The notes below the pieces were generated by a model. It was given only the letters and a program-made list of their open reading frames with translations, ran no database searches and had not been told where the DNA came from. DNA of 64,000 nucleotides from UBA1479 sp002706405 (GTDB taxonomy: Bacteria > Pseudomonadota > Alphaproteobacteria > Rhodospirillales > Casp-alpha2): NCBI GenBank assembly GCA_963972255.1, contig CAXATO010000014.1, positions 49,978-113,977 of the forward strand. The letters run 5' to 3'. The position numbers and the translations under genes are program-made. Numbering within the stretch: position 1 is the first letter of the stretch; every line of letters begins with the position of its first letter. This document shows positions 51,917-60,117 of this stretch, piece by piece.

Positions 51917-53239
51917 TTATTCGGCCGCGGCCGGCAGACGGAAGTGGGCTTCCATCTCCCGGCGGATTTTGACGGCATCCAGGGTTTCGTCGGCGTCCAC
52001 ATCCTGCCAGCGCACCGGCTGGTTGGCGGGAATGTCGGCCTTCAGCTTGACCTTATGGGCCAGGCCGATGGGCAGGCCGCCGAGCTCCAGCGATTTTTCC
52101 GCCGGATAGAGCTTGCCCCAGACGGTGAACCCGCCCTCGCCGTCCAACATTTCGCCGGCCTTCAGGTCGCGCTTGGCGGTCGCCACCACGTCGCCCCGGA
52201 AGCCAAGGGTCGAGCCCGTCGGCTTGTTCAACAACGCCGCCGACAGGATCGAGATGTTCAGCTCCAGGCCGATCAGGTGGAATGGCTTGAACATGGCGGA
52301 ATAGCGCCCGGAGGCATCCGTGTTCATGCCGTACTGACGGAAGCAGGCGGCGGCGTAATCGTTGGGGGCTTCGATCACCACATAGACGCCCCAGCGCAGA
52401 TCCTTGAACACCGGCCGGCCGTCGCGTTCCAGGGACGACACGACCTCGACCTGGCCTTTGTGCTCAAGCATCCCGCCGTCGGCGACGGGACGCAGGACAT
52501 GGGCAAGATCGTCCATGCCGGCGGCCGGGAAATTCAGGCCGTCCGACGGCGGGGTCAGGCCCGTGCCGTTGGCGATGGCCGCCATTTCCAGGGCCGACTT
52601 GGTGCCGTCGAGAAAGCTGTTGAACATCTGGCTGTTCATGCCGGCGGCGGCCGCCTGTTCCGGGGTCAGGCCGTAGTGATCCCAGACCGTGTCCGGGGTC
52701 GAGGCATGATAGGACGGCAGGTACTTGGTGCCCTTGCCCGCCGCGATCACCTCGAAGCCCGTGGCCCGTGCCCATTCGACCAACTCACAGGTCAGGGCCG
52801 GCTGATCGCCGTAGGCCATGGAATAGACGACGCCCGCCTTGCGGGCTTCTTCGGCCAACAGGCCGCCGGCCAGAACGTCGGCTTCGACGTTGACCATGAC
52901 GATATGAATGCCGTTGCGGATGGCTTCCCGCGCGTGCACCAGCCCGACCACCGGATTGCCCGTGGCCTCGACCACCACGTCCACGCCGCCGGCCTGCATC
53001 ATGGCCATGGCATCGTCGACGAATTTGGTCTGGGCGATCAGGTCGTCCGGCCAGCCGACGGTGCGGCAGGCCTTCTTGGCGCCGTCGGGGCTCAGGTCGG
53101 CGATGACGGCGACCTCTAGGCCCGGCGTCGTCGGCACCTGCGACAGGAACATGGAACCGAATTTCCCGGCCCCGATCAGGCCGACACGAACGGGCTTGCC
53201 CGCCGCGGCGCGAGCCGCGAGTTCTTGATAGATATACAA
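51917..53239 (-). CDS. NAD(P)-dependent dehydrogenase with SAF domain
   Basis: A 440-residue oxidoreductase. The Rossmann motif VRVGLIGAGKFGSMFLSQV is followed by a homoserine-dehydrogenase-like NAD domain with VVVEATGNPVVGLVHA. A central domain carries AAGKGTKYLPSYHASTPDTVWDHYG, and a C-terminal SAF-like domain spans roughly residues 345-425 (KRDLKAGEMLDGEGGFTVWGKL). Related proteins are often named SAF-domain or flagellar FlgA-like oxidoreductases; their substrates are sugar or hydroxy acids. It begins 6 bp after the dioxygenase gene, so the two act in one pathway. Confidence 0.87.
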   Translation of the reverse strand: MYIYQELAARAAAGKPVRVGLIGAGKFGSMFLSQVPTTPGLEVAVIADLSPDGAKKACRTVGWPDDLIAQTKFVDDAMAMMQAGGVDVVVEATGNPVVGLVHAREAIRNGIHIVMVNVEADVLAGGLLAEEARKAGVVYSMAYGDQPALTCELVEWARATGFEVIAAGKGTKYLPSYHASTPDTVWDHYGLTPEQAAAAGMNSQMFNSFLDGTKSALEMAAIANGTGLTPPSDGLNFPAAGMDDLAHVLRPVADGGMLEHKGQVEVVSSLERDGRPVFKDLRWGVYVVIEAPNDYAAACFRQYGMNTDASGRYSAMFKPFHLIGLELNISILSAALLNKPTGSTLGFRGDVVATAKRDLKAGEMLDGEGGFTVWGKLYPAEKSLELGGLPIGLAHKVKLKADIPANQPVRWQDVDADETLDAVKIRREMEAHFRLPAAAE

Positions 53240-53245
53240 AATTGA

Positions 53246-54046
53246 TTACTCCGCTGCTTGTTGGCGCTTGGCGACCAGTTCGTCGAGACAATCGTCGCTC
53301 AGGGCTTCGATGGGGGTGAAATCGCGATGGGCGATCCATTCCGCCCGGTTGAAGGCGCGGATGTGGTTGTCGACGTGGCACAGGGACAGATAAACGATCG
53401 TCCGCCCGAACGGTGAGATGTTGGGCGGGCTGGCATGGACCAGCAGGGACGAGAACATCAGCATACTGCCGGCCGGGCCGGTCGGCGCGACGCAGCCGCC
53501 CCGTTCCGCCAATTCGGACACCTTGTCCCGGTCGAGGGTCCAAAGGGGATAGCTGGTCGTTTCCAGGTCGTGGCCGGCGTCGACCACCCCCTGCTTGTGG
53601 CTGCCGGGGATGAACAGCAGCGGTCCGTTGGCCGCCGTCACGTCATCCAGGAACACGGCGATGTTCATGGCCCGGGGTTCGGGCATGTCGTCGTCGCGCT
53701 TCCAGGTGCCGTAGTCCTGATGCCATTGCCAGACCGCGCCATCGAAGGCGGCCTTGGCGTTGACCTTGTACTGATGCATGTAGACGGGACCGTCGAGAAC
53801 CTGGGTCACCGGATCGATCATGCGCGGATGGGCGCCCAAGCGGCGGAACGCCTCATTGTACTTGTGCGCGGCGAAGGCGGTGCGGGCGACGCCGTTGGAT
53901 TCCCGCCAAACCTCTTCGCGGTCCAGGGCGTAGACGGCCTCGGCCTCGGCTTTCAGGCAGGCCGCTTCCTCCGGCGTGAATTTCCCGGGAAAGAACAGGT
54001 AGCCGTCCTCGTCAAAGCGTTTCAGTTCCTCTTCGGTCAAGCGCAT
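53246..54046 (-). CDS. PhyH-family Fe(II)/2-oxoglutarate dioxygenase, ectoine hydroxylase-like
   Basis: A 266-residue dioxygenase. The iron ligands are His109 and Asp111 in WQWHQDYGTW and His204 in SLLVHASPPN; Arg215 should bind 2-oxoglutarate. WHQDYGTWKRDDDMPEPRAMN is close to the EctD signature (WHSDFETWHxEDGMP...RA), and NGPLLFIPGSHKQG is also EctD-like. However, no ectABC genes are present, and the partner dehydrogenase suggests a different hydroxylation substrate. Its 5' end overlaps the GntR gene by 10 bp, and it is probably controlled by it. Confidence 0.9.
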   Translation of the reverse strand: MRLTEEELKRFDEDGYLFFPGKFTPEEAACLKAEAEAVYALDREEVWRESNGVARTAFAAHKYNEAFRRLGAHPRMIDPVTQVLDGPVYMHQYKVNAKAAFDGAVWQWHQDYGTWKRDDDMPEPRAMNIAVFLDDVTAANGPLLFIPGSHKQGVVDAGHDLETTSYPLWTLDRDKVSELAERGGCVAPTGPAGSMLMFSSLLVHASPPNISPFGRTIVYLSLCHVDNHIRAFNRAEWIAHRDFTPIEALSDDCLDELVAKRQQAAE

Positions 54047-54762
54047 TGGATCATCCTCCGATTGATGTCTTGCTTGTCGTCTCCGGAGTCCGGTGCTCCG
54101 GCGAAATTCTTCAGGCGGCGATAGGTCGCCTCGCCCGCCGTTTCCGTATGATGCGTCGCCAGTTCGCCGGCGCGCTCGACATCACCGGCGATGACGGCAT
54201 GGGCGATGGCCTCGTGTTCGTTCCAGGTCATGGCGTGGCGCGCGACGTCCGACAATACCGCGTGCATGGAGCGCACCATATGCGGCCAGGCGACGTCCGC
54301 CGCGGCAGCGATCTCCGAATTTCCCGCCAGTTCATAAAGCGTGCGATGAAAAACGACATCGGCATCGACCAGGGCCGCGAAATCCCGACGTGCCGCCGCA
54401 TCTCTGCCGGTGACGATCAGCGCACCCAGCCGATCCGCGGCGATGTTCGCGGCATCCCTGTTCGCCGCCACCAACCGCGCCGCCAAACGATCCAGCGCGC
54501 CGCGCACCTGGAAAAGAGCAACCAGCCTGTCCGCATCGATGGGGGCGACCATCTGGCCCTTGCGTCCGCGGTCGACGACCAGCCCTTCGCGCTTGAGCAA
54601 CACTAGGGCGCGGCTGATCGGCTGGCGGCTGACGCCAAGCCGTTCCGCCATTTCTTCCTGGCCGACCGGCGTGCCGGGCGGAAGCTTGCCGGACAGGATC
54701 GCGTCCCGAATGGCGTCAAACGCCTCTTTCGTCAAGTCTGATTTTATTTTAAGTGGTTGCAT
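54037..54762 (-). CDS. GntR/FadR-family transcriptional regulator
   Basis: A 241-residue regulator with an N-terminal winged helix (QEEMAERLGVSRQPISRALVLLKREGLVV) and a C-terminal FCD-type all-helical ligand domain containing candidate metal histidines (ADVVFHRTLYELAGN, NEHEAIAHAVIAGD, THHTETAG). It is the first gene of the operon with the dioxygenase and dehydrogenase and lies next to an inverted repeat. It likely responds to the pathway substrate, a small organic acid. Confidence 0.92.
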   Translation of the reverse strand: MQPLKIKSDLTKEAFDAIRDAILSGKLPPGTPVGQEEMAERLGVSRQPISRALVLLKREGLVVDRGRKGQMVAPIDADRLVALFQVRGALDRLAARLVAANRDAANIAADRLGALIVTGRDAAARRDFAALVDADVVFHRTLYELAGNSEIAAAADVAWPHMVRSMHAVLSDVARHAMTWNEHEAIAHAVIAGDVERAGELATHHTETAGEATYRRLKNFAGAPDSGDDKQDINRRMIQCA

Positions 54763-54772
54763 TTATTAGATT

Positions 54773-54799
54773 TTTGGATTTGTGAATTCCGAATCCAAA
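54773..54799 (-). promoter_or_regulatory. putative GntR operator
   Basis: TTTGGATT and AATCCAAA form perfect 8-bp arms separated by 11 bp, starting 11 bp upstream of the GntR start codon in a locally AT-rich stretch. It is a good candidate for autoregulation. Confidence 0.6.
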
Positions 54800-54923
54800 G
54801 CGACACTATGATGCCCCTTCGGCCCTGTCAATACAGCGCTGACGGCGGCCTGCGCAGGCGCAGGCACCGAAGGCAGCAGCGCCGTCCGATACGGAAGTCA
54901 CAAAGATTGAAAGCTTCGGGTTC

Positions 54924-56903
54924 TTACGACGGGCTGGCCAGGAACGCCGCATAGGCATCAGCCCGCCCAATGGCCTTTTTGTAGATCGGCTGGCGAACCT
55001 GCCAGTTGGAGGCCGTCAGCACCGCATTGCCGGCGTTGTGGAACTCAAGGCAGGCCGGATCCCAGTCAAGGCCGATGAAGTCGACGAGAGCCCGGCTCTG
55101 CCCTTCCTGGTCGGCGACCAAGTCCTCGTAACGAACTTCATGAACCGGCAGGTTAAGGACATCCCGCCAATGGGCCATGACGCGGTCCTGCGCCGCCTGC
55201 ATGCGGGCGATATCGGACAGGTCCGTGGACCAGGTCAGCCCTTGGGTGAAATTGGTGAAGTAACAGGACAGCGCCGTGTCCTTGGCATCACGCACGCAAT
55301 GAACGACCCGCGCGCCGGGCATGAGCATTTGCGCCAGGCCGAGCAGGAAGATGTTGAAAGGGGTCTTGTCGACAATGCGCGCAGCGTCACGTCCGGCGTT
55401 CAGGCATCTGAGGAAGTCCATGGCCAGATCGCCGGCCCGCTCCGCATTCAGATCCGCGACACCGTCCGGATACTTGGGCAGCAGCCGCGACAAGGCGTCC
55501 AGTTCCCCGGCCCCGGCCCCTTGCCCATGGCTGGAAATGATCTGTTCGACCAGGGTCGTGCCCGAGCGCGGCATGCCGACCACCAGGACCGGCGCGGTCG
55601 ATGCGTCGCCCCATCCCTTGGCCTTGGCCAGGACATCGCGGCTGAACGTGTCGATGATCTTGTCGACCCATTGATCAAACTGGTCGGCATCGAAGCCCTG
55701 CCCGGCCCCGTCCAACAGGCGGCGGCGCATGGCATTGCCCTTGGTGAAGGCATCGAACGCCCCGGCGACGTCGCCGCGCTGATCCTTGGCCGCTCCCAGG
55801 GCGAACAGAAGCTGCGCCGTCTGGTCGTTTTCGGGTGCGGTTTCCAGCAATTCAGCCAGTTGGCCTTCGTGTTCTGCCGTCAAGGCACCGGCGGCGGCCA
55901 GATTGATCCAGGCATCGCCCAGCCCCTGATGGGCCTCGACCGCCTTCAGGAACGCCTCTTCCGCGCCCGCCGTATCGCCCTTGGCCAGCAGCACCGTGCC
56001 CAGGCCCGACCAGGCCCCGGCGAAACGATCGAAATGGGCGACCGCGTCGCGATAGGCCGCTTCCGCCTTTTCCAAATCGCCGGATTTGAACAGGGCACCC
56101 GCCAGATTGGCCCGCGCCTCCAGATAGCCGTCACGATGGGTCAAAGCGGCGCGAAAGGCCTCGACAGCACCCTGAATGTCGCCGCGCGCCATCAGCACGT
56201 TGCCGAGGGCATTATAGCCTTCCGGGTAGCCGGGCTTGAGCGCAAGCGCCTTGCGACAGGATTCCTCGGCCCCGGCAAGATCGCCCAGGCGGCGCAGCAC
56301 GACGCCCAGGTTGCCGGGCGCCATGGGATTTGTCGGATCGATCTCGGCGGCGCGGCGGTACATCTCGGCCGCCTCGGCGAGGGCTGCTTTTCGGAAGTAG
56401 AGGTTTCCCAGATTGATATGCGCTTCAAGATGCTTGGGATCGAGTTCGACCGCCCGCTTGCCGCAGGCTTCCGCCTCGTCGATGCGATCCTGCAGTTCCA
56501 AGGCCACGGCCAGGTTGTTGTAGGCTTCCGCATTGTCCGGGCGCAGTTCCAGGACATGGCGCGAGGCCGCCTCGGCCTCGGCCCCGCGACCGCACAGGTT
56601 GAGCACCGACGCCAGGTTGGCGTGAATTCCCGGATCCTCGCCATCGACCATGGAGGCCGCGACCAGATGGTCGGCCGCCAGTTCCAAACGGCCCGTGCGG
56701 TATTCAATCAGTCCCAGAAGATGCAGGGCTTCGGCCTCGCGCGGGCGTTCGGCCAGAACCTTGTTGAAGGCGTCTTCCGCTTCGGTCAAACGGCCCTCGC
56801 GGAAGGCCTGGACCCCGGCATTCAGCCGCGCGCGGCCCTTCGGTGACAGGCGGTCGGACGATTCCTCAAGCTTCCTTTGTCGGCGCCGTTCTTGTCGGTT
56901 CAC
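54924..56903 (-). CDS. TPR-sulfotransferase fusion protein
   Basis: A 659-residue protein. Residues 1-20 are basic, about residues 30-370 contain some ten tetratricopeptide repeats (for example PKHLEAHINLGNLYFRKAALAEAAEMYRRAAEIDP), and the C-terminal 230 residues are a sulfotransferase domain with the PAPS 5'-phosphosulfate loop VVGMPRSGTTLVEQI near residue 440 and the later VVHCVRDAKDTALSCYF. The start is GTG 56903, with GGGAGGGG upstream and a hairpin at 56925-56942. No signal peptide is visible. It probably sulfates a protein or glycan bound by the repeats. Confidence 0.92.
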   Translation of the reverse strand: MNRQERRRQRKLEESSDRLSPKGRARLNAGVQAFREGRLTEAEDAFNKVLAERPREAEALHLLGLIEYRTGRLELAADHLVAASMVDGEDPGIHANLASVLNLCGRGAEAEAASRHVLELRPDNAEAYNNLAVALELQDRIDEAEACGKRAVELDPKHLEAHINLGNLYFRKAALAEAAEMYRRAAEIDPTNPMAPGNLGVVLRRLGDLAGAEESCRKALALKPGYPEGYNALGNVLMARGDIQGAVEAFRAALTHRDGYLEARANLAGALFKSGDLEKAEAAYRDAVAHFDRFAGAWSGLGTVLLAKGDTAGAEEAFLKAVEAHQGLGDAWINLAAAGALTAEHEGQLAELLETAPENDQTAQLLFALGAAKDQRGDVAGAFDAFTKGNAMRRRLLDGAGQGFDADQFDQWVDKIIDTFSRDVLAKAKGWGDASTAPVLVVGMPRSGTTLVEQIISSHGQGAGAGELDALSRLLPKYPDGVADLNAERAGDLAMDFLRCLNAGRDAARIVDKTPFNIFLLGLAQMLMPGARVVHCVRDAKDTALSCYFTNFTQGLTWSTDLSDIARMQAAQDRVMAHWRDVLNLPVHEVRYEDLVADQEGQSRALVDFIGLDWDPACLEFHNAGNAVLTASNWQVRQPIYKKAIGRADAYAAFLASPS

Positions 56904-57313
56904 GTAAGGGGCCCCTCCCGGCCGGTCCGCCCTGCGGCGGACGAAAAGAAATGGGGCCCGGCCGGTGGTCGACCGAGCCCCCAGGAATTGGGAGGGAGAA
57001 TAGTGATCGCAGGTCGCCGTGCCAAGCAGGGAGCCGTCTGATGTTGGGCGAACGCATCCCCGGGAGGGCATCATCGGCAGCGGCGGACTATCAACTGGCA
57101 TATGGTATACCAAAGACCAGTTGCGGTGCAATAGGGATTTCCATCCGCCGGGTTTTATCCCCTGCCCCGGCCCTGCCCGCGCTTGCGGGCCTGGGGCGAA
57201 CCCGTTAAACGAAAACCTCAGACGCGGGCCACGACACATCGGCCCCATCATCCGATCGAAAAAGCCTTCCCGCCCCCTGTTCGGCGGGTTCCAGAGCAAA
57301 CGAGGCCCCCCCC
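56904..57313. other. 410-bp non-coding gap between the TPR-sulfotransferase and pyrE
   Basis: No gene is supported here: frames crossing it are extensions of the flanking genes. It contains a hairpin GTCCGCC/GGCGGAC at 56925-56942 just upstream of the GTG start, a 10-bp palindrome TGGTATACCA at 57103-57112, and a GCCCGC/GCGGGC hairpin near 57177-57192. Promoters for both divergent genes should lie here, but I found no convincing pair. Confidence 0.6.
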
Positions 57314-57979
57314 ATGACGCCAGCCCAGGAAACCGCGAAACTTCTGCTCGACATCAAGGCCGTGAATTTCCGGCCGCAGGAGCCCTACATGTTCACCTCG
57401 GGCTGGGCGAGCCCGGTCTATATCGATTGCCGCTGGGTCATTTCCTTTACCGAGGCCCGCCGCCGGATCATCGAACTGGGGGTTGAGATGCTGCGCCGCG
57501 ACGCCGGCCTGGACGACGTCGATGCCGTCGCCGGCGGCGAAACCGCCGGCATCCCCTATGCCGCCTGGATTTCCGAAGCCGCCTCCAAGCCCATGCTCTA
57601 CGTGCGCAAGAAACCCAAGGGCTTCGGCCGCGACGCCCAGATCGAAGGCAATCTGGTCGAGGGCTCCAAGGTGCTGCTGGTCGAGGATCTGGCGTCCGAC
57701 GGGGCGTCGAAACTGAATTTCGTCCATGCCATCCGCAACGCCGGCGCCGAATGCACCGACGCCTTCGTCGTGTTCTTCTACGGCGTGTTCAAGGGGGCCT
57801 TGGAAACCCTGGAGAAAGAGGGCGTGACCCTGCGCTACCTCGCGACCTGGAAAGATGTGTTGCAGGTCGCCGAAGATGGCGGATACTTCGATGCGGAAAC
57901 CATCGCCGGGGTCCGCGCGTTCCTGGACGATCCGGAAAAATGGTCTCTGGCCCACGGCGGACGCGGCTACGACGACTGA
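57314..57979 (+). CDS. pyrE: orotate phosphoribosyltransferase
   Basis: A 221-residue enzyme that makes orotidine 5'-phosphate from orotate and PRPP in pyrimidine synthesis. The N-terminal YMFTSGWASPVYIDCR, the AGGETAGIPYAAWI block and the flexible-loop YVRKKPKGFGRD are typical, and the PRPP loop is VLLVEDLASDGASK. It lies 28 bp upstream of the substrate-binding protein gene, though the two are not obviously related in function. Confidence 0.95.
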   Translation: MTPAQETAKLLLDIKAVNFRPQEPYMFTSGWASPVYIDCRWVISFTEARRRIIELGVEMLRRDAGLDDVDAVAGGETAGIPYAAWISEAASKPMLYVRKKPKGFGRDAQIEGNLVEGSKVLLVEDLASDGASKLNFVHAIRNAGAECTDAFVVFFYGVFKGALETLEKEGVTLRYLATWKDVLQVAEDGGYFDAETIAGVRAFLDDPEKWSLAHGGRGYDD

Positions 57980-58007
57980 TGATTGAGTGACGATCTGGGG
58001 AGACTCC

Positions 58008-59687
58008 ATGCGACCGGCCGGCCCTGTCCTGAAATCGCTCCTTACCGCCGCCTTCGTGATGTTTTGCGCCGTCGGCCCTGTTCGAGCGGCGGACCGCGAC
58101 CAGCTCACCATCGGCGTCACCCAGTATCCCTCGACCTTCCACCCCAATATCGACAGCATGGTGGCCAAGTCCTACATCCTGGGCTTCACGCGCCGGCCGT
58201 TCACCGTGTTCGACCAGAACTGGCAGCTGGTCTGCATGCTCTGCACCAAGCTGCCGACCCTTGAAAACGGCCTTGCCGTGCCGGAAACGGCGCCGAACGG
58301 CAAAAAGGGCATCGCCGTCACCTACACCATTCGCCCCGATGCCGTTTGGGGCGACGGCATGCCGATTACGACCAAGGACGTCGAATTCACCTGGCGCGCG
58401 GGCCGTCACGGCAAGACCGGCATCCTGCCGATCGAATTCTATCGGTCCGCCTACAAACTCGACACCAAGGACGACAAGACCTTCACCCTCCATTTCGACA
58501 AGTTGACCTTCGATTACAACGCCATCAATTCGTTCAACCTGATCCCGGCCCATGTCGATGCGGTGAATTTCGATGCCGATCCGGTGAACTACAAGAACAA
58601 GACCGCCTTCGACACGCAGACCACCAACGAAGCGCTGTATTTCGGCCCCTATCTGATCACGGAAACCCAGCGCGGCAGCTACGTCATTTTGGAACGAAAT
58701 CCCAAGTGGTGGGGCAAGCCGGGGGCCTTCAAGCGCATCGTGGTCAAGGTGATCCCCAATACGGCGGCGCTGGAAGCCAACCTGCTGTCCGGCAACATCG
58801 ACATGATCTCGGGCGAACTGGGCTTCACGGTCGACCAGGCCCTGCGCTTCGAAAAACGCCATGGACGCAAATTCCGCATCCTCTACAAGCCGGGCCTGGT
58901 TTACGAACACATCGACCTGAATCAGGACAATCCCCTGCTGAAGAACCGGGACATCCGCCACGCCCTGGTCTACGCCATCGACCGCGAGGCGATTTCCCAG
59001 CAGCTGTTCGGCGGCCGCCAGCCGGTCGCACAGTCATCGGTCAATCCTCTCGACTGGGTCGCGGCCGAGGACATTCCGAAATACACCTATGATCCGAGGA
59101 AAGCCCTCGAACTTATTGTAAAGGCTGGATTTACCAAGCTTGTTCAGGGAGTGCGGCAGCACAAGGACACGGGCGAGCCGCTGCGTTTCGAATTCATGAC
59201 CACGGCCGGGTCCAAGGCCCGCGAACTGGTCCAGCAGGTCCTGCAAAGCCAATGGAAGGCTGTCGGCATCGACGTGCGCATCAAGAACGAACCGGCCCGC
59301 GTCTATTTCGGCCAGACCGTGACCCAGCGCAAGTTCACGGGCCTGGCCATGTATGCCTGGTCGTCGGCGCCGGAGAGCGTACCGCGCACGAGCCTGCATT
59401 CCGCCCATATCCCGACCGAGGCCAACGGCTGGGCCGGGCAGAACTATCCGGGTTTCAAGAACGCGGAAATGGACGCGCTGATCGAGAAGATCGAGGTCGA
59501 ACTGGACAAGCCCACACGCAAGAAACTGTGGCACCGGCTGCAGGAAATCTACGTCACCGAACTGCCGGCCATCCCCCTCTACTTCCGGGCCGAAACCTTC
59601 ATCATGCCGCCCTGGCTGACCGGCGTCGCCCCCACGGGCCACCAATACCCTTCAAGCCTGTGGGTCGAGGATTGGGGCGTGAAGTAA
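58008..59687 (+). CDS. peptide/nickel-type ABC substrate-binding protein
   Basis: A 559-residue SBP_bac_5 (DppA/OppA-like) protein. ATG 58008 follows a GGGGAGA site; residues 1-29 form a signal peptide (cleavage after VRA). Family blocks are YTIRPDAVWGDGMPITTKDVEFTW, YKLDTKDDKTFTLHF, NKDIRHAL-like NRDIRHALVYAIDREAISQQLFGG and a late LHSAHIPTEANGWAGQNYPGF. Substrate is probably a peptide or opine. The cognate permeases follow after an interrupting DUF559 gene. Confidence 0.93.
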   Translation: MRPAGPVLKSLLTAAFVMFCAVGPVRAADRDQLTIGVTQYPSTFHPNIDSMVAKSYILGFTRRPFTVFDQNWQLVCMLCTKLPTLENGLAVPETAPNGKKGIAVTYTIRPDAVWGDGMPITTKDVEFTWRAGRHGKTGILPIEFYRSAYKLDTKDDKTFTLHFDKLTFDYNAINSFNLIPAHVDAVNFDADPVNYKNKTAFDTQTTNEALYFGPYLITETQRGSYVILERNPKWWGKPGAFKRIVVKVIPNTAALEANLLSGNIDMISGELGFTVDQALRFEKRHGRKFRILYKPGLVYEHIDLNQDNPLLKNRDIRHALVYAIDREAISQQLFGGRQPVAQSSVNPLDWVAAEDIPKYTYDPRKALELIVKAGFTKLVQGVRQHKDTGEPLRFEFMTTAGSKARELVQQVLQSQWKAVGIDVRIKNEPARVYFGQTVTQRKFTGLAMYAWSSAPESVPRTSLHSAHIPTEANGWAGQNYPGFKNAEMDALIEKIEVELDKPTRKKLWHRLQEIYVTELPAIPLYFRAETFIMPPWLTGVAPTGHQYPSSLWVEDWGVK

Positions 59688-59694
59688 TAAGGTC

Positions 59695-60030
59695 TCAGTC
59701 TTCCAGCGCCGCGAGAATCGTCGCCAAGACGCCCTGAAAATTCGCCATGACCTCGTTGTTCCAGACGCGAATAACGCGGAACCCGCGGGCCTGCAGCGCG
59801 CGTGTCCGTGCCGCATCGGCTTCCACCCGCTCGCTGTGTTGGCCGCCATCGACCTCGACGATCAATCCGCGTTCGACACAGGCGAAGTCCGCCACATAGG
59901 GCGGGAGGGGATGCTGGCGGCGAAACTTATGGCCGCCCAGTTGTCGATTGCGCAGCGCCTGCCATAGGCGGCGTTCCGCATCGGTCATGGATTTGCGCAG
60001 GTGGCGCGGCGATGTCGGCACGGCTGGCAA
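59695..60030 (-). CDS. DUF559 (Vsr-like endonuclease fold) protein
   Basis: A 111-residue soluble protein of the DUF559 family, related in fold to very-short-patch repair and restriction endonucleases. The blocks AERRLWQALRNRQLGGHKFRRQHPL and YVADFACVERGLIVEVDGGQHSE carry the presumed catalytic Asp-Glu-x-Asp core (ADFACVERGLIVEVDG). It sits on the opposite strand inside an ABC transporter operon, flanked on its upstream side by a short palindrome. DUF559 genes are often mobile-looking single-gene insertions. Confidence 0.93.
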   Translation of the reverse strand: MPAVPTSPRHLRKSMTDAERRLWQALRNRQLGGHKFRRQHPLPPYVADFACVERGLIVEVDGGQHSERVEADAARTRALQARGFRVIRVWNNEVMANFQGVLATILAALED

Positions 60031-60045
60031 GCCCCCTCACCCTAA

Positions 60046-60067
60046 CCCTCTCCCCTTGGGGAGAGGG
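60046..60067. repeat. REP-like palindrome beside the DUF559 gene
   Basis: CCCTCTCCCC and its complement GGGGAGAGGG form a perfect 10-bp stem with a TT loop, preceded by CCCTCACCCTAA. This resembles short dispersed palindromes frequently seen next to DUF559 genes. Only one copy is present in this window, so repetition cannot be shown here. Confidence 0.6.
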
Positions 60068-60117
60068 GGAACTCACTTTCGCTGGCCCCCCGCCATGCGC
60101 CGGACTACCCTTCCCCC

